A DNA stretch of 64,000 nucleotides from Roseivivax marinus. Its GTDB lineage: Bacteria; Pseudomonadota; Alphaproteobacteria; Rhodobacterales; Rhodobacteraceae. Both the position numbers and the translations under genes were made by a program. The notes beneath the pieces were generated by a model. It was given only the letters and a program-made list of their open reading frames with translations. It ran no database searches and had not been told where the DNA came from. Where the stretch lies: assembly GCF_900109705.1 (NCBI RefSeq), contig NZ_FOAI01000001.1, forward strand, positions 1-64,000, written 5' to 3'. Below are positions 8,375 through 18,843 of the stretch, piece after piece; position 1 is the stretch's first letter; each line of letters opens with the position of its first letter.

Positions 8375-10921
8375 TCACGGCGGGTCGTTCGGGCCGCCGG
8401 GCGCGTGGCGGTCGATCATGTCGAGCAGCGCGGCCTTGCGAAGCGGCTTGGTTAGGTAGTCGTCGAGTCCCGCGGCAAGGATCGCGTCGCGGTCGCCTTC
8501 CATCGCGTGGGCCGTCACCGCGACGATGGGCACGCGCGGGCCGCCGCCCTCGAGGGCGCGGATGCGGGCGGTGGCCTCCTTGCCGTCCATCTCGGGCATC
8601 GAAATGTCCATGAAGACCAGATCCGGGCGGCGCGCCTCGCACGCGGCCACGGCCTCGACCCCGTTCGCGGCGAAGCGCAGGTCGAGCTCGAGGCCCTTCA
8701 CCATCTTCGCGAACACAAGCTGGTTGGTGCGGTTGTCCTCGGCCACGAGCACGTCGAGGCGCCGCAAGCCGGGGGCGGGCCCCGGCTCGGGCTCGGGCGG
8801 TGGCGGGGGCGTGCGCGGGGGCATGTCGCCGAGCGCCGCCAGCGCATCGAAAAGCGCCTGCCGCGGCGTGGGCGTCTGCACGATGGCACGGACATTGCCG
8901 GGCAGTCCGGCCGGCACGACCTGGTCGCGGGCGCCGGCGATCAGGATGACCGGGCAGGCGATGCCGTCCCGGGACAGCGCGGCCGCGACCTCGCGTCCGG
9001 TGGTGTCCGGCAGGGTCTGGGCGATGACCGCCACGTCGGCCTCTGCCACGCGGGCCATCGCCCCGGCCCCCGTGCCGGCCGAGAGGCAGGTGATGCCGCA
9101 GACGTCGAGCTGCTTGGCGAGGATCGCGCGGTTCATCTCGCTGGCTTCGACCACCAGGGCGGTGCACAGGCCCGGCGGCAGGGCCGGCAGCGCGCAGCCG
9201 GGCGGCACGGCCAGCGGCAGCTCCAGCCGGAAGCCGAAGCACGAGCCTGCGCCCTCGTGAGAATCGACCCACATCTCGCCGGCCATCAGATCCACCAGCC
9301 GGCGGCTGATCGAGAGGCCGAGGCCGGTGCCCTCGAACCGGCGGTTGCGCTCGTCCTCGACCTGCGTGAACTCGCCGAAGACCTCGGGCAGCTTGTCGGC
9401 GGGGATGCCGATGCCGGTGTCCTCCACCGCGACGTGGACCGCGCAGGCGTTGCCGTCCCCGGTGGCGTGGCCGGTCACGCGGATGACGATCCGGCCCTCC
9501 ATCGTGAACTTCGCGGCGTTGCCCACGAGGTTGATGAGGATCTGCCGCACCCGCGCCCCGTCGCCGACGAAACGGGTGGGCAGGAACATGTCGTAGTCGA
9601 TCAGCAGGCTCAGGCCCTTGTCGCGGGTGATCGGCTCGATCAGCAGGTAGACGTCGTGGACCACCCGTTCGAGGTCGAAGACCTCGTGGGCGAGGGTCAG
9701 CTTGTGCGCCTCGATCTTGGAGTAGTCGAGCACGTCGTTGATGATGACCAGAAGCGCCTCGGCGGAGTTGCGGATGGTCTCGGCATAAGTGCGCTGCTCG
9801 GGGTCGAGCGCGGTGTCCATGAGCAGGTCGGCCATGCCCATCACGCCGTTCATAGGCGTTCGGATCTCGTGGCTCATGTTGGCGAGGAAGGCGGACTTGG
9901 CGCGGTTGGCGGCCTCGGCCCGTTCGGTCGCGCGCTCCAGGTCGCGCTGCACATCCTTGATCGCGGTGATGTCCACGCGCAGGCCGACGCGGCCGCCATC
10001 CGAGGTCTCCTTCTCGTAGATGCGCAGCCAGCGGCCGTCGCCGAGCTGCTGTTCCAGCGTGGCGGCGGGACCGTTGTGCAGGCGCAGGCGGTCGCGCAGC
10101 CACTCTTCCTCGCGGCCCACGGCCTCGGCGTACTGGCCGCGCTCGAGGCCGTAGCGCAGGATGTCCTCGAAATGCGCGCCCTCGCGGATCGCCGGGGCGC
10201 TGTCGGCGTAGATCTCGCGGTAGGGCTCGTTGCAGGTCACCAGCCGTCCTTCGGCGTCGTAGAGCACGAACCCGTCCGGCAGTTCCTGCACCGCCGACCA
10301 CAGGCGCATCAGGTCGGTCATGTCGATCACGAGGCTGATGAGCCCGCCCGAGGGGGTGCGGCGGTTCAGGACCTTCACGAAGCTTCCGTCGAACAGCCGG
10401 ATCGTGACCGGCGCGGGGGCGTCGTCCTGCCAGCCGCGCAGGACGCGCGTGCGCCAGGCCTCGGGGTCCGCGCCCTGAAGGTCGGCGATGCCCTCGTCGA
10501 TCATCAGGTCGACGAAGTGGGAGTAGTGCGCGCCGACGGCCGCCGTCACGATCCCGTCGAACACCGCGAGATAGGCGCTGTTGGCGATCTCGAGGCGGCC
10601 GGTGTCGCTCCACATGGCGAAGCCGTCGCGGATCGAGCCGAGCGCGTGCCAGAGCTGTCCCTCCACCAGCGCGATCTTCTGGTTGGCCTGTCCGAGCGCC
10701 GAGCGCACGCGCATGTTCTCGTGCTCGATCGTGGCGGCGCGGGCGCGGGTCTCGCAGATTTCCTCGGTCAACTCGCGGGCGTGCAGGCCGAGCTTGCGGT
10801 TCGCTTCGGTCAGCTCGGCGCGCTTCTGTTCGAGCAGCTGTTCCGCGGCGAGCCGGGCGCGGCGTTCCTGCCGGAGCCGCTGGGCGAGGCTCTCTTCTCC
10901 GGTCCGGTCCGCCAGCGTCAT
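8375..10921 (-). CDS. Hybrid sensor histidine kinase with two PAS-like domains and two receiver domains
   Basis: 848 residues, cytosolic, with no membrane segment. In order: an N-terminal coiled coil (about residues 10-95), two PAS-like sensor modules (about 90-205 and 210-325, each with GF.L/M and a DIT/DMT end), HisKA with phosphorylatable His351 in [10 protein letters not shown], HATPase (about 465-590) with N, G1 (DTGIGIP) and G2 (GTGLGLS) boxes, a degenerate receiver (about 605-715) lacking the usual phospho-acceptor context, a proline-rich linker, and an intact receiver (about 735-840) with AEDN, the acceptor Asp in [10 protein letters not shown] and the KP lysine. The start at 10921 is supported by GGAGGA. 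There is no adjacent response regulator or Hpt, so the downstream partner is unknown. Confidence 0.9.
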   Translation of the reverse strand: MTLADRTGEESLAQRLRQERRARLAAEQLLEQKRAELTEANRKLGLHARELTEEICETRARAATIEHENMRVRSALGQANQKIALVEGQLWHALGSIRDGFAMWSDTGRLEIANSAYLAVFDGIVTAAVGAHYSHFVDLMIDEGIADLQGADPEAWRTRVLRGWQDDAPAPVTIRLFDGSFVKVLNRRTPSGGLISLVIDMTDLMRLWSAVQELPDGFVLYDAEGRLVTCNEPYREIYADSAPAIREGAHFEDILRYGLERGQYAEAVGREEEWLRDRLRLHNGPAATLEQQLGDGRWLRIYEKETSDGGRVGLRVDITAIKDVQRDLERATERAEAANRAKSAFLANMSHEIRTPMNGVMGMADLLMDTALDPEQRTYAETIRNSAEALLVIINDVLDYSKIEAHKLTLAHEVFDLERVVHDVYLLIEPITRDKGLSLLIDYDMFLPTRFVGDGARVRQILINLVGNAAKFTMEGRIVIRVTGHATGDGNACAVHVAVEDTGIGIPADKLPEVFGEFTQVEDERNRRFEGTGLGLSISRRLVDLMAGEMWVDSHEGAGSCFGFRLELPLAVPPGCALPALPPGLCTALVVEASEMNRAILAKQLDVCGITCLSAGTGAGAMARVAEADVAVIAQTLPDTTGREVAAALSRDGIACPVILIAGARDQVVPAGLPGNVRAIVQTPTPRQALFDALAALGDMPPRTPPPPPEPEPGPAPGLRRLDVLVAEDNRTNQLVFAKMVKGLELDLRFAANGVEAVAACEARRPDLVFMDISMPEMDGKEATARIRALEGGGPRVPIVAVTAHAMEGDRDAILAAGLDDYLTKPLRKAALLDMIDRHAPGGPNDPP

Positions 10922-11066
10922 TCCCGTCCTCCGCGCGCGCCCTGCGGAGGTTTGGCCCGGTGCGGTGAAGATCGGCTTAACGCTCTCTTGCCGACGGCGA
11001 CCGCAGGCGTTGCGCGCGGGCCCGCGGGGTGGGACCATCGCCATCGGACACTGAAGGGAGCGCGCC

Positions 11067-11627
11067 ATGACATCGAACCGCACCGCCGAGATCGCGTGGC
11101 AGGCGCTCGACCGGGAGGGGCGCGACAAGTGCCGGCTGGTGCAGGAGGACGGGGGCTGGATGCTGATCGGCCACGCCCGGTTCCGCGCGGACGGCATGGA
11201 CTGCGCGCTCGACTACGTGGTGCGGGTCGATGCGGACTGGATGACCCGCAGCGCGGACATCTCGGGCCTGTGCGGCCGCGACGAGATGGCGACCCGGATC
11301 GAGCGCGGCGAGGGCGGCTGGACCCGGGACGGCGTGCCGCAGCCGCAGGTGAACGGGGCCACGGACATCGACCTCGGCTTCACGCCGGCGACGAACCTGA
11401 TGCCGCTGCGGCGCCTACCCGAAATCGGCCAGATCGAGGCGCGGGCGGCGTGGCTGCCGTCGCCCGGCGCGGGGCTGGAGCCGCTGGACCAGACCTATCG
11501 CCGGGCGCGCGGCGGGCTGGTGCACTACGCCGCCGCTCAGACCGGCACGGCGGTGGATCTGAAGGTGGACGGAGAGGGCTTCGTGACCCTTTATCCCGGG
11601 TTCTGGGAGGGTCGGCGCACCGGGTGA
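11067..11627 (+). CDS. Putative glycolipid-binding family protein (DUF1089-like)
   Basis: 186 residues with no signal peptide. The overall pattern matches the putative glycolipid-binding family typified by Pseudomonas PA1994: an initial W..LDREG...C.L, a central Y.V.VD..W.TRSA, a D.D.GF.PATN block with conserved Asn, and a C-terminal LDQ.YRR.....Y/HY. This family forms a twisted half-barrel; its ligand has not been settled as far as I know. AAGGGAG precedes the ATG. It is divergent from the hybrid kinase and not obviously in an operon. Confidence 0.7.
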   Translation: MTSNRTAEIAWQALDREGRDKCRLVQEDGGWMLIGHARFRADGMDCALDYVVRVDADWMTRSADISGLCGRDEMATRIERGEGGWTRDGVPQPQVNGATDIDLGFTPATNLMPLRRLPEIGQIEARAAWLPSPGAGLEPLDQTYRRARGGLVHYAAAQTGTAVDLKVDGEGFVTLYPGFWEGRRTG

Positions 11628-11891
11628 GGGGCGTCCGGAGGGACGGGATGTCCGGTCCGGCGCCGCTCGGGTCGCGCCTGTCGGGCGAGACCGCGCGCCC
11701 CCGTCAAAAAAAGAGCAGGCGCACGGTAAGCGGGGCGATTGGTCAGGAGAGGCAGAACGCGCAGGCGTCAGTCTGTCGGACGCCGTGTCGGGCGGGGCTG
11801 TTGCGGATCAGCCTTCTGGCATGGGCGTGAGTCGCTGCCCGGTCCCCGGAAGGGCGGGCGCACCCGGCGAGGGGCGCGCCTGCCGGGCGGG

Positions 11892-13070
11892 TCAGAGGCG
11901 TTCGAACGCCAGCGCGATGCCTTGTCCGCCGCCGATGCACATGGTCACCAGCGCGCGCTTGCCGCCGGTGCGCTCAAGCTCGTAGAGCGCCTTGACCGTC
12001 AGGATCGCGCCGGTGGCGCCGACCGGGTGGCCGAGGGCGATGGCGCCGCCATTGGGATTCACCTTGTCGGTGTCGAGGCCGAGCGCGCGGTTCACCGCGA
12101 TGGCCTGCGCCGCGAAGGCCTCGTTCGACTCGATCACGTCGAAATCGCCGGCGGACAGGCCGGTCTTTTCCAGCAGCTTTTCGACCGCCGGGATCGGGCC
12201 CACGCCCATCACCTCGGGACGCACGCCGGCATGGGCATAGCCCAGCATCCGGGCGCGCGGCTTGAGTCCGGCGGCCTCGGCGGCCTCGGCGCGGGCGAAG
12301 GTCAGCGCGGCGGCGCCGTCGTTGATGCCGCTGGCATTGCCCGCGGTCACGGTGCCGTCCTTCCTGAACGCCGGCCGCAGCCCGGCGAGCTTTTCCATCG
12401 AGGTCTGCTTGGGGTGCTCGTCGGTCTCGAAGGCGACGGTGTCGCGCTTCACCTTGATCTCGACAGGCACGATCTGGTCGGCGAAGCGGCCCTCGGAGAT
12501 CGCGCGTGCCGCGCGCTCCTGGCTTTCCAGCGCGAAGGCGTCCTGATCCTCGCGGCTGATGGTGTTTTCGTCCGACACGTTCTCGGCGGTGACGCCCATG
12601 TGGCCGGTGCCGAACGGGCAGTTGAGCGCGCCGAGCATCATGTCGAGGGTCTTCACGTCGCCCATCTTGGCGCCCCAGCGCTGGCCGGGAACGATGTAGG
12701 GGCTGCGCGACATCGACTCGGCGCCGCCCGCGACGGCGAAGTCCGCGTCGCCCAGCATCAGGGACTGAACCGCCGATACCACCGCCTGCGCGCCAGACCC
12801 GCAGAGGCGGTTCACGTTCATGGCGGGCGTCGTCTCGGGGATGCCGGCATCCATCGCCGCCACGCGGCTGAGATACATGTCGCGCGGCTCGGTGTTGATG
12901 ACGTGGCCGAACACCACGTGGCCGACCTGTCCGCCCTCGACGCCCGCGCGCTCGAGCGCGGCGCGGGTGACGGTCGAGGCGAGGTCGATGGGCGGGGTCC
13001 CCGCGAGGCTGCCGCCGAAGGTGCCGATGGCGGTCCGTGCGCCCGACAGGATGACGATTTCGTCCGACAT
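11892..13070 (-). CDS. Acetyl-CoA acetyltransferase / beta-ketothiolase
   Basis: 392 residues, the standard length for thiolase II. It condenses two acyl-CoA units or cleaves 3-ketoacyl-CoA in the cytosol. The nucleophilic Cys lies in NRLCGSGAQ (near residue 90), the catalytic His in GHPVGATG (near residue 348) and the second Cys in CIGGGQG (near residue 378). Whether it serves polyhydroxybutyrate synthesis (PhaA), beta-oxidation or branched substrates (BktB type) cannot be decided; no phaB or phaC is adjacent. AAGGA precedes the ATG at 13070. It stands alone, 73 bases upstream of the convergently oriented end of no other gene; the cupin gene follows upstream on the same strand. Confidence 0.9.
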   Translation of the reverse strand: MSDEIVILSGARTAIGTFGGSLAGTPPIDLASTVTRAALERAGVEGGQVGHVVFGHVINTEPRDMYLSRVAAMDAGIPETTPAMNVNRLCGSGAQAVVSAVQSLMLGDADFAVAGGAESMSRSPYIVPGQRWGAKMGDVKTLDMMLGALNCPFGTGHMGVTAENVSDENTISREDQDAFALESQERAARAISEGRFADQIVPVEIKVKRDTVAFETDEHPKQTSMEKLAGLRPAFRKDGTVTAGNASGINDGAAALTFARAEAAEAAGLKPRARMLGYAHAGVRPEVMGVGPIPAVEKLLEKTGLSAGDFDVIESNEAFAAQAIAVNRALGLDTDKVNPNGGAIALGHPVGATGAILTVKALYELERTGGKRALVTMCIGGGQGIALAFERL

Positions 13071-13141
13071 GGTGGTGTCCTTCCCTCTGGTCTGGCGGGA
13101 CTATGACGCGTGTCCCGGTCGGTGTCAGCCGGGACGGGGCG

Positions 13142-13678
13142 TCAGCCCCAGAGCACCACCAGCGCACCGCCCTCTCCGAAGATCGGGTCCGTTTTCGGCC
13201 GCGAGAGCGCGGCGATCTGGTCGACGTGGTCGGGGCGGCGTTCGTCCGGGGCGCGGATCACCGTGGCGTGCGGCTGGTCGGACGGGTAGCCACCGCAGAT
13301 CTGGAAGTCGTCGCTCTTGTCGCAGCGGCAATGGCCCACGCCGGCCGGCAGGATCATCGCGTCGCCGGCCGAGACGCGCAGGATTTCGCCCGACGGCCCG
13401 CCGATCTGGATGTCGGCCCATCCCTGCGCGACGCAAAGCGCCTCGTGCGCGTCGGGGTGGTAATGCTGGTAGTCGAAGACGCTTGCGGTCCACGTCTCGT
13501 GCCAGCCGTTGGCCTTGTAGAGCGCGCGGATCGCGGCCTCACCGGCGCCGGGATCGACGGCGCCGCGCAGCAGCACCACGGGCAGGTCGGGATTGTTCGG
13601 GACCGTGCCGTCGTCCTCGAAGGTCAGGGTGCGGGCGGCGTCATTGGCGTCGGGATTGGTGCGTGCGGGTGCGGTCAT
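13142..13678 (-). CDS. Cupin domain protein (YjlB-like)
   Basis: 178 residues, single double-stranded beta-helix. The cupin metal motif is recognisable as YHPDAHEALCV (two His and a Glu) and PAGVGH, and the order EALCVAQGWADIQIGG...GDAMILPAGVGH...GGYP resembles the B. subtilis YjlB family. Function is unknown; a metal-dependent small-molecule enzyme or binder is likely. The ATG at 13678 was preferred over an upstream in-frame ATG because AGGAG lies 9 bases before it. It sits upstream of the thiolase gene on the same strand with 71 bases between. Confidence 0.75.
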   Translation of the reverse strand: MTAPARTNPDANDAARTLTFEDDGTVPNNPDLPVVLLRGAVDPGAGEAAIRALYKANGWHETWTASVFDYQHYHPDAHEALCVAQGWADIQIGGPSGEILRVSAGDAMILPAGVGHCRCDKSDDFQICGGYPSDQPHATVIRAPDERRPDHVDQIAALSRPKTDPIFGEGGALVVLWG

Positions 13679-13765
13679 CTGGGCGTCTCCTGTGCCTGTT
13701 GCGGCAGTCACGGGTTCAGCGCGCACATGTTGGCGGGGGTTCCCGCCGACGCCGGGTGCGGGCGA

Positions 13766-15094
13766 TCAGTCCGGCAGCTTGACCGCCGTCTCGCCCAGCA
13801 TCCGCACCTCGCGCTGCGGGAACGGGATCGAGATGCCATGCGCCTGGAAGGCGTCCCAGAGGGCGAGGTAGACGTTGCCCCGGATGTTGGTCAGGCCGCC
13901 CGTGGGGTCGCGGATCCAGAAGCGCAGGATGTAGTCCACGGACGAGTCGCCGAAGCCCACGATGTGGCAGACCGGCGCGCGGTCGGCGAGGACGCGGTTG
14001 GTGCCCGCCGCTGCCTCGATGGCGATGCGGCGCACCAGGTGCGGGTCGTCGCCGTAGGAACAGCCGAAGAAGATGTCGAGCCGCACGAAGTCGTTGGAGT
14101 GGGACCAGTTCACCACCTGCCCGGTGATGAGATCCTCGTTCGGGATCAGGTATTCCTTGCCGTCCCGCGTGGTGATCGACACGTAGCGGGCGCCGAGCGC
14201 GTTGATCCAGCCGAAGGTTTCTCCAAGCGAGATCACGTCGCCCGGCTTGATCGACTTGTCGAGCAGGATGATGATCCCCGAGACGAGGTTCGAAACCACC
14301 TTCTGGAGGCCGAAACCGAGGCCCACGCCGATCGCGCCCGACAGCACCGCGAGGCCGGTGAGGTCGACGCCGACAAGCTTGAGCGCGAGGAAGAAGGCGG
14401 CGCCGTAGAACAGCACCTGAAGCACCTTCACCGCCAGCACCTGCATCGAGGGCGAGATGTCCTCGTTCCGGCGGATACGGGCGGCCGAGGTGGTGGCGAG
14501 GAAGCGCGCCGCGGCGATCAGCACTATCAGCATGGCCGCCGCCTGCACGATCACCCACAGCGACAGGCGCAGGTCCCCGAGGTTCAGCGCAACGCTGTCG
14601 AGGGCGTCGCGCGCCTCGGTGGTCAGACCGAGGATCGACACCGTGACCCAGCCCCAGGCGCCGTAGCGCACCATCGTCTGCAGAATCGGGTTGGCGATCA
14701 GCCGCGTGGCGAAGGCGATCACCAGCCACGCGGTCGACAGCTCGGCAATGATGCCCAGCAGATAGGACCGAGAGGGCCACGTCGCCTCGCGCAGGATCCA
14801 CACCGCGAGCCAGGCGAGCACCACGAAGATCAGCGTCCGCAGCCGCTTGTGCAGGATCAGCAGGAGCCGAAGGCGCCACTTGGGCCAGCCCTCGCGGGTC
14901 CGCATCCATTCGTGGAAGCGCGGACGCAGAGCCTTTGCGGCGACGTGCGCCACGGCGAAGAGCACGATGGCGATGATGACCTGGTAGGCGTTCCACGGAC
15001 GCAAAAGGCCCATGAGGAACAGCTCGGCCTCGCCCAGCAGGCGCGCGGCGATGCTCGCCAGCGTTTCGAGCGTGTCGTCGGTGGTCGGTTCCAT
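13766..15094 (-). CDS. MscS-family mechanosensitive ion channel
   Basis: 442 residues, inner membrane. The N-terminal half carries about five hydrophobic segments. The diagnostic pore and beta domain follows from about residue 255: GAIGVGLGFGLQKVVSNLVSG (pore helix TM3), IKPGDVI, and the IPNE...NWSHSN block. The cytoplasmic vestibule is shorter than in large KefA-type channels. It would open on membrane tension to release solutes during osmotic downshock. Ribosome-binding complementarity before the start is weak, so the precise start is less certain than the family. Confidence 0.9.
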   Translation of the reverse strand: MEPTTDDTLETLASIAARLLGEAELFLMGLLRPWNAYQVIIAIVLFAVAHVAAKALRPRFHEWMRTREGWPKWRLRLLLILHKRLRTLIFVVLAWLAVWILREATWPSRSYLLGIIAELSTAWLVIAFATRLIANPILQTMVRYGAWGWVTVSILGLTTEARDALDSVALNLGDLRLSLWVIVQAAAMLIVLIAAARFLATTSAARIRRNEDISPSMQVLAVKVLQVLFYGAAFFLALKLVGVDLTGLAVLSGAIGVGLGFGLQKVVSNLVSGIIILLDKSIKPGDVISLGETFGWINALGARYVSITTRDGKEYLIPNEDLITGQVVNWSHSNDFVRLDIFFGCSYGDDPHLVRRIAIEAAAGTNRVLADRAPVCHIVGFGDSSVDYILRFWIRDPTGGLTNIRGNVYLALWDAFQAHGISIPFPQREVRMLGETAVKLPD

Positions 15095-15176
15095 GCCGGC
15101 CAGCTTTGCGCGAGGTCACAGTGTCGGCAAGGCCCTGCGACGTCGCGCCCCTCTGGGCGTGGCCGCCCGCCCGCCG

Positions 15177-15329
15177 TCAGTCCGCGTCGTGCGGCCCCTG
15201 CAGCGCCAGCGTGGTCGTTGGCGCGGCGGGCGGTGTCGCGGCGCCGCGACCGCCGGCCTGCACCCAGACGAAGGCGCCCAGCAGCACGACGAGCATGGCG
15301 GCGTTCATGGTGACGATGGGCGGGGGCAT
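15177..15329 (-). CDS. Small single-pass membrane peptide, 50 residues
   Basis: A short frame upstream of the MscS gene on the same strand. It begins MPPPIVTMNAAM, has one hydrophobic segment (about residues 9-24) and a short hydrophilic Ala/Pro/Thr-rich tail ending GPHDAD. A GGAGA sequence lies about 10 bases before the ATG. It stops 83 bases before the channel gene, so the two could share a transcript. I recognise no family; the case rests on the membrane segment and the plausible ribosome binding site, and conservation would decide it. Confidence 0.4.
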   Translation of the reverse strand: MPPPIVTMNAAMLVVLLGAFVWVQAGGRGAATPPAAPTTTLALQGPHDAD

Positions 15330-15676
15330 GGCGTCTGTCGGTCTCCGGACTACGTTGGCTCGCCTTCCATACGCCAGCGGGGCCGGCTTGTTCCCCGCGC
15401 GTCCGGTCGCAGCGACGGAATACCGCAGCGTCGGAGGGGGCGCGGCCGAGATGCGGGTGGTGCTCGGATCTGTTGCGGAGCGCCCGCTCCGGGTGTATTC
15501 CCGCGCCCATGACGCGGATTTTCGACATCGGTGACCGGACGCGCCTGAAAGAGCGGTTCTTCGGCGCGACCCATACGGTCCTCGCCCGCCTATGAGCGTG
15601 CCCGGCGCCGCGTGATCCGCGCGGCCGCCTCAGTGTCGCACGCCCGCCAATTCAACGCTCCAGGAGAGGACCACCC
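15330..15676. other. Intergenic region upstream of leuC
   Basis: 347 bases without a supported gene. It contains a small hairpin (GGAGC-GCCC-GCTCC, 15477-15490) and a 28-codon frame beginning at 15509 with no ribosome binding site and no run of leucine codons, so it is not a convincing attenuation leader. The leuC ribosome binding site AGGAGAGGA is at its right end. No riboswitch or T-box was recognised. Confidence 0.6.
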
Positions 15677-17098
15677 ATGTCCCCCAAGACGCTCTACGAC
15701 AAGATCTGGGATGCCCACCTCGTGCACGAGGCCGAAGACGGCTCGAGCCTTATCTACGTCGATCGCCACCTCGTCCACGAGGTCACCAGCCCGCAGGCCT
15801 TCGAGGGTCTGCGCCTGGCCAACCGAAAGGTCCGCGCGCCCGAGAAGACCATCGCCGTGCCGGACCACAACGTGCCCACCGACATCGACCGCGCGAAGGG
15901 CATCGAGAACGAGCAGAGCCGCATCCAGGTGGAGGCGCTCGACACCAACGCCAAGGATTTCGGCGTCCACTACTACCCGGTGTCCGACGTCCGCCAGGGC
16001 ATCGTCCACATCATCGGCCCCGAGCAGGGCTGGACGCTGCCCGGCATGACCATCGTCTGCGGTGACAGCCACACCGCAACGCACGGCGCGTTCGGCGCGC
16101 TGGCGCATGGCATCGGCACGTCCGAGGTGGAGCACGTGCTGGCCACGCAGACGCTGATCCAGTCGAAGTCGAAGAACATGAAGGTCGAGATCACCGGCAC
16201 CCTGCCGCCGGGCGTGACCGCCAAGGACATCACCATGGCGATCATCGGCCGCACCGGCACCGCCGGCGGCACCGGCTACGTGATCGAGTATTGCGGCAGC
16301 GCCATCCGCGAGCTGTCGATGGAAGGCCGGATGACCGTGTGCAACATGGCCATCGAGGGCGGCGCCCGCGCCGGCCTGATCGCGCCGGACGAGACCACCT
16401 TCGAGTACGTGAAGGGCCGCGCCCACGCGCCGAAGGGCGCCCAGTGGGAAGCCGCGCTTGACTGGTGGAAGACGCTCTACTCGGACGACGACGCGCACTG
16501 GGACAAGGTCGTGACCTTCGACGCCTCCGAGATCGCGCCGCTCGTCACCTGGGGAACCTCGCCCGAGGACGTGCTGCCGATCGACGCCGAGGTGCCGTCG
16601 CCCGACAGCTTCGAGGGCGGCAAGGTCTCGGCGGCCACGCGCTCGCTCGAGTACATGGGCCTCAAGCCGGGCACGAAGCTCAAGGACATCGAGATCGACA
16701 CGGTGTTCATCGGCTCGTGCACCAACGGCCGGATCGAGGACCTGCGCGAGGTCGCGAAGATCATGGAGGGCCGCCGCGTGAAGGAGGGCATCCGCGCGAT
16801 GATCGTGCCGGGTTCGGGTCTCGTACGCGCGCAGGCCGAGGAAGAGGGCCTTGCCGACAAGCTGACCGCCGCGGGCTTCGAGTGGCGCATGGCGGGCTGC
16901 TCGATGTGCCTCGGCATGAACCCCGACCAGCTGGCGCCGGGCGAGCGCTGCGCCTCGACCTCGAACCGCAACTTCGAGGGCCGGCAGGGCCGGGGCGGAC
17001 GCACCCACCTGATGAGCCCCGCGATGGCGGCGGCGGCGGCGGTCACCGGCCGTCTCACCGATGTGCGCGAGCTCGCGCAGACCGACGTATCCGCGTAA
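15677..17098 (+). CDS. leuC: 3-isopropylmalate dehydratase large subunit
   Basis: 473 residues, standard length. With LeuD it isomerises 2-isopropylmalate to 3-isopropylmalate in leucine synthesis, using a [4Fe-4S] cluster. Cluster ligands are visible: the Cys in [11 protein letters not shown] (near residue 347) and the two in [13 protein letters not shown] (near residues 408 and 411). The N-terminal [11 protein letters not shown] and the [25 protein letters not shown] active-site block fit LeuC rather than aconitase. A strong ribosome binding site precedes the ATG. leuD follows after 13 bases. Confidence 0.97.
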   Translation: MSPKTLYDKIWDAHLVHEAEDGSSLIYVDRHLVHEVTSPQAFEGLRLANRKVRAPEKTIAVPDHNVPTDIDRAKGIENEQSRIQVEALDTNAKDFGVHYYPVSDVRQGIVHIIGPEQGWTLPGMTIVCGDSHTATHGAFGALAHGIGTSEVEHVLATQTLIQSKSKNMKVEITGTLPPGVTAKDITMAIIGRTGTAGGTGYVIEYCGSAIRELSMEGRMTVCNMAIEGGARAGLIAPDETTFEYVKGRAHAPKGAQWEAALDWWKTLYSDDDAHWDKVVTFDASEIAPLVTWGTSPEDVLPIDAEVPSPDSFEGGKVSAATRSLEYMGLKPGTKLKDIEIDTVFIGSCTNGRIEDLREVAKIMEGRRVKEGIRAMIVPGSGLVRAQAEEEGLADKLTAAGFEWRMAGCSMCLGMNPDQLAPGERCASTSNRNFEGRQGRGGRTHLMSPAMAAAAAVTGRLTDVRELAQTDVSA

Positions 17099-17111
17099 GG
17101 AGGCCCTGCAC

Positions 17112-17717
17112 ATGGACAAGTTCGACCACCTCACCGGCATCGCCGCGCCGCTGCCCATCGTCAATGTCGACACCGACATGATCATCCCCAAGCAGTTCCT
17201 GAAGACGATCAAGCGCACGGGACTGGGCGTGAACCTCTTCGACGAGATGCGCTATGACGACAACGGCAACGAGGTCCCCGACTTCGTGCTGAACCAGCCG
17301 CAGTACCGCGAGGCCGAGATCCTGGTCGCCGGGGACAACTTCGGCTGCGGCTCGTCGCGCGAGCATGCGCCGTGGGCGATCAAGGATTTCGGGATCCGCT
17401 GCGTCATCGCGCCCAGCTTCGCCGACATCTTCTTCAACAACTGCTTCAAGAACGGCATCCTGCCGATCGCCCTGCCGCAGGCGCAGGTCGATCTGCTGAT
17501 GAAGGACGCCGAGAAGGGTCAGAACGCCCGGATGACCGTCGATCTCGAGGCGCAGACGATCACCACCTCGGACGGCGAGGTCATCGACTTCGACGTCGAC
17601 CCCTTCCGCAAGCACTGCCTGCTGAACGGTCTCGACGACATCGCGCTGACGCTCGAGAAGGCCTCGGCCATCGACACGTTCGAGCAGCAGGCCGCGCAGT
17701 CCCGCCCCTGGGTCTGA
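17112..17717 (+). CDS. leuD: 3-isopropylmalate dehydratase small subunit
   Basis: 201 residues, standard length. It forms the swivel domain completing the LeuCD active site; the substrate-contacting [16 protein letters not shown] loop (about residues 74-89) and [20 protein letters not shown]-terminus are diagnostic. The start at 17112 is fixed by AAGGAGG 8 bases upstream. It is translated from the same message as leuC. A strong inverted repeat follows the stop. Confidence 0.97.
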   Translation: MDKFDHLTGIAAPLPIVNVDTDMIIPKQFLKTIKRTGLGVNLFDEMRYDDNGNEVPDFVLNQPQYREAEILVAGDNFGCGSSREHAPWAIKDFGIRCVIAPSFADIFFNNCFKNGILPIALPQAQVDLLMKDAEKGQNARMTVDLEAQTITTSDGEVIDFDVDPFRKHCLLNGLDDIALTLEKASAIDTFEQQAAQSRPWV

Positions 17718-17738
17718 GCCGCCGCGCGACACCATGAG

Positions 17739-17763
17739 GCCGGGCGACACATCCGCCCGGCCG
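17739..17763 (+). terminator. Hairpin after leuD, possible terminator
   Basis: A perfect 9-bp stem GGCCGGGCG/CGCCCGGCC with a 7-base loop begins 22 bases after the leuD stop. The T run comes only later (TTTTTT near 17784), so it is at best an imperfect intrinsic terminator; it may protect the leuCD message end. Confidence 0.5.
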
Positions 17764-18009
17764 AATGTCCCCTGAAAGTTGATTTTTTCGCGTTTCTCGC
17801 CACTTATAGGCGCGAAACATGATGCATTACAGCACCATACCCGGCCCCTCCGCCTCATTTCCGCCATTGTCCGGCGGCCGCGGACTTGTGACCGCGGCAT
17901 CCCCGCGGCAGCATTCTGGCAACAATGAGGCAGGCCGCCCGAACGGGCGGAAATTGGCCGGCGCGCAGGGAAAAAAGAATCACCCCGCCCGGCTCGAGAG
18001 GGTAGAGCA

Positions 18010-18843
18010 GTGATCCACCGGCTGGCCGGAGCGGCGATCCGTGCTGTCATCGTGGCGTTCATCGTCGCGGCCCCGGCGCTCGCGCTGCCGGGTGTCGGCG
18101 CCGAGGTCGCCCAGATGATCGCGCTCATCGGTCTCGTGGCCGCGATCCTGACCTTCGTCGAGTATGTCTCGGTCTTCCCGAGCCTGATCGAGTTCCGCGC
18201 CGCGCCGCCGTTGAACCGGATGCGGGCGGGGCTCTTGGCGATGCTTCTGCTGATGTCGGCGCTGGTGGTGCGGGACGCACTTTTGCCGTCGCTGCCGACC
18301 GGCGCGGCAAGCGGAGTGGCGACGGCCATCGGGCGACTCGTGGACTTCCCGTTCTCGCCGGTGCGGCTCGCGGTTCTGGTACTGCCCGAGGGCGCCCCGC
18401 GCGAGGTCGTGATCCTGGTGCGGGCCGTGGCGGGCGCGGCCTATGTCATCGCCATGGGCGGCGTTCTGGTCTTCGCCGTCTACGTGCGTCTGCTGGGCTG
18501 GCCGATCCGGCGGCAGGCGTTCAACGTCTGGACCAACCTGCCGATGTTCGACCCCACGACCGGGGGCGACGTGCTCTACCGGCTGAAGCGGGACGCGCAT
18601 TTTAACCTCGCCTTAGGATTCCTGCTGCCATTCCTTCTTCCGGCGGCGGCCAAGTCGGCCGCGGCATTCGGGATCGCGCTGCCCTACGGGGCACCGCTTG
18701 CCTTGGTGTGGACGGTGTCGATATGGGCCTTTCTGCCGGCCAGCTTGATGATGCGGGGGATCGCGCTTCTGCGCGTGGCCGACCTGATCGAGGAAAAGCG
18801 CCGCCGCGCCTACGCGCAGTCCGAGCATTTGTCGCCGGCCTGA
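18010..18843 (+). CDS. Hypothetical integral membrane protein
   Basis: 277 residues with about six hydrophobic segments (near residues 8-28, 32-55, 73-92, 133-158, 198-222 and 228-250). No motif identifies a function. It starts at GTG with GAGAGGG about 9 bases upstream. Its position between leuD and leuB recurs in Rhodobacteraceae in my recollection, but a link with leucine synthesis is not evident. Its 3' end overlaps the N-terminal coding part of the next gene by about 120 bases if that gene starts where I place it. Confidence 0.7.
   Translation: MIHRLAGAAIRAVIVAFIVAAPALALPGVGAEVAQMIALIGLVAAILTFVEYVSVFPSLIEFRAAPPLNRMRAGLLAMLLLMSALVVRDALLPSLPTGAASGVATAIGRLVDFPFSPVRLAVLVLPEGAPREVVILVRAVAGAAYVIAMGGVLVFAVYVRLLGWPIRRQAFNVWTNLPMFDPTTGGDVLYRLKRDAHFNLALGFLLPFLLPAAAKSAAAFGIALPYGAPLALVWTVSIWAFLPASLMMRGIALLRVADLIEEKRRRAYAQSEHLSPA

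Noticed and set aside
8507-11830. A 1,107-codon plus-strand frame opposite the hybrid kinase
   Set aside because: It is a shadow of the kinase gene, which has all phosphorelay motifs on the minus strand.
15509-15595. A 28-codon frame upstream of leuC as a leucine attenuation leader
   Set aside because: It has only three leucine codons, none consecutive, no ribosome binding site, and no terminator/antiterminator pair.
18602-18616. A near CtrA box TTAA-N7-TTAG
   Set aside because: One mismatch in the second half-site and located inside a coding region.
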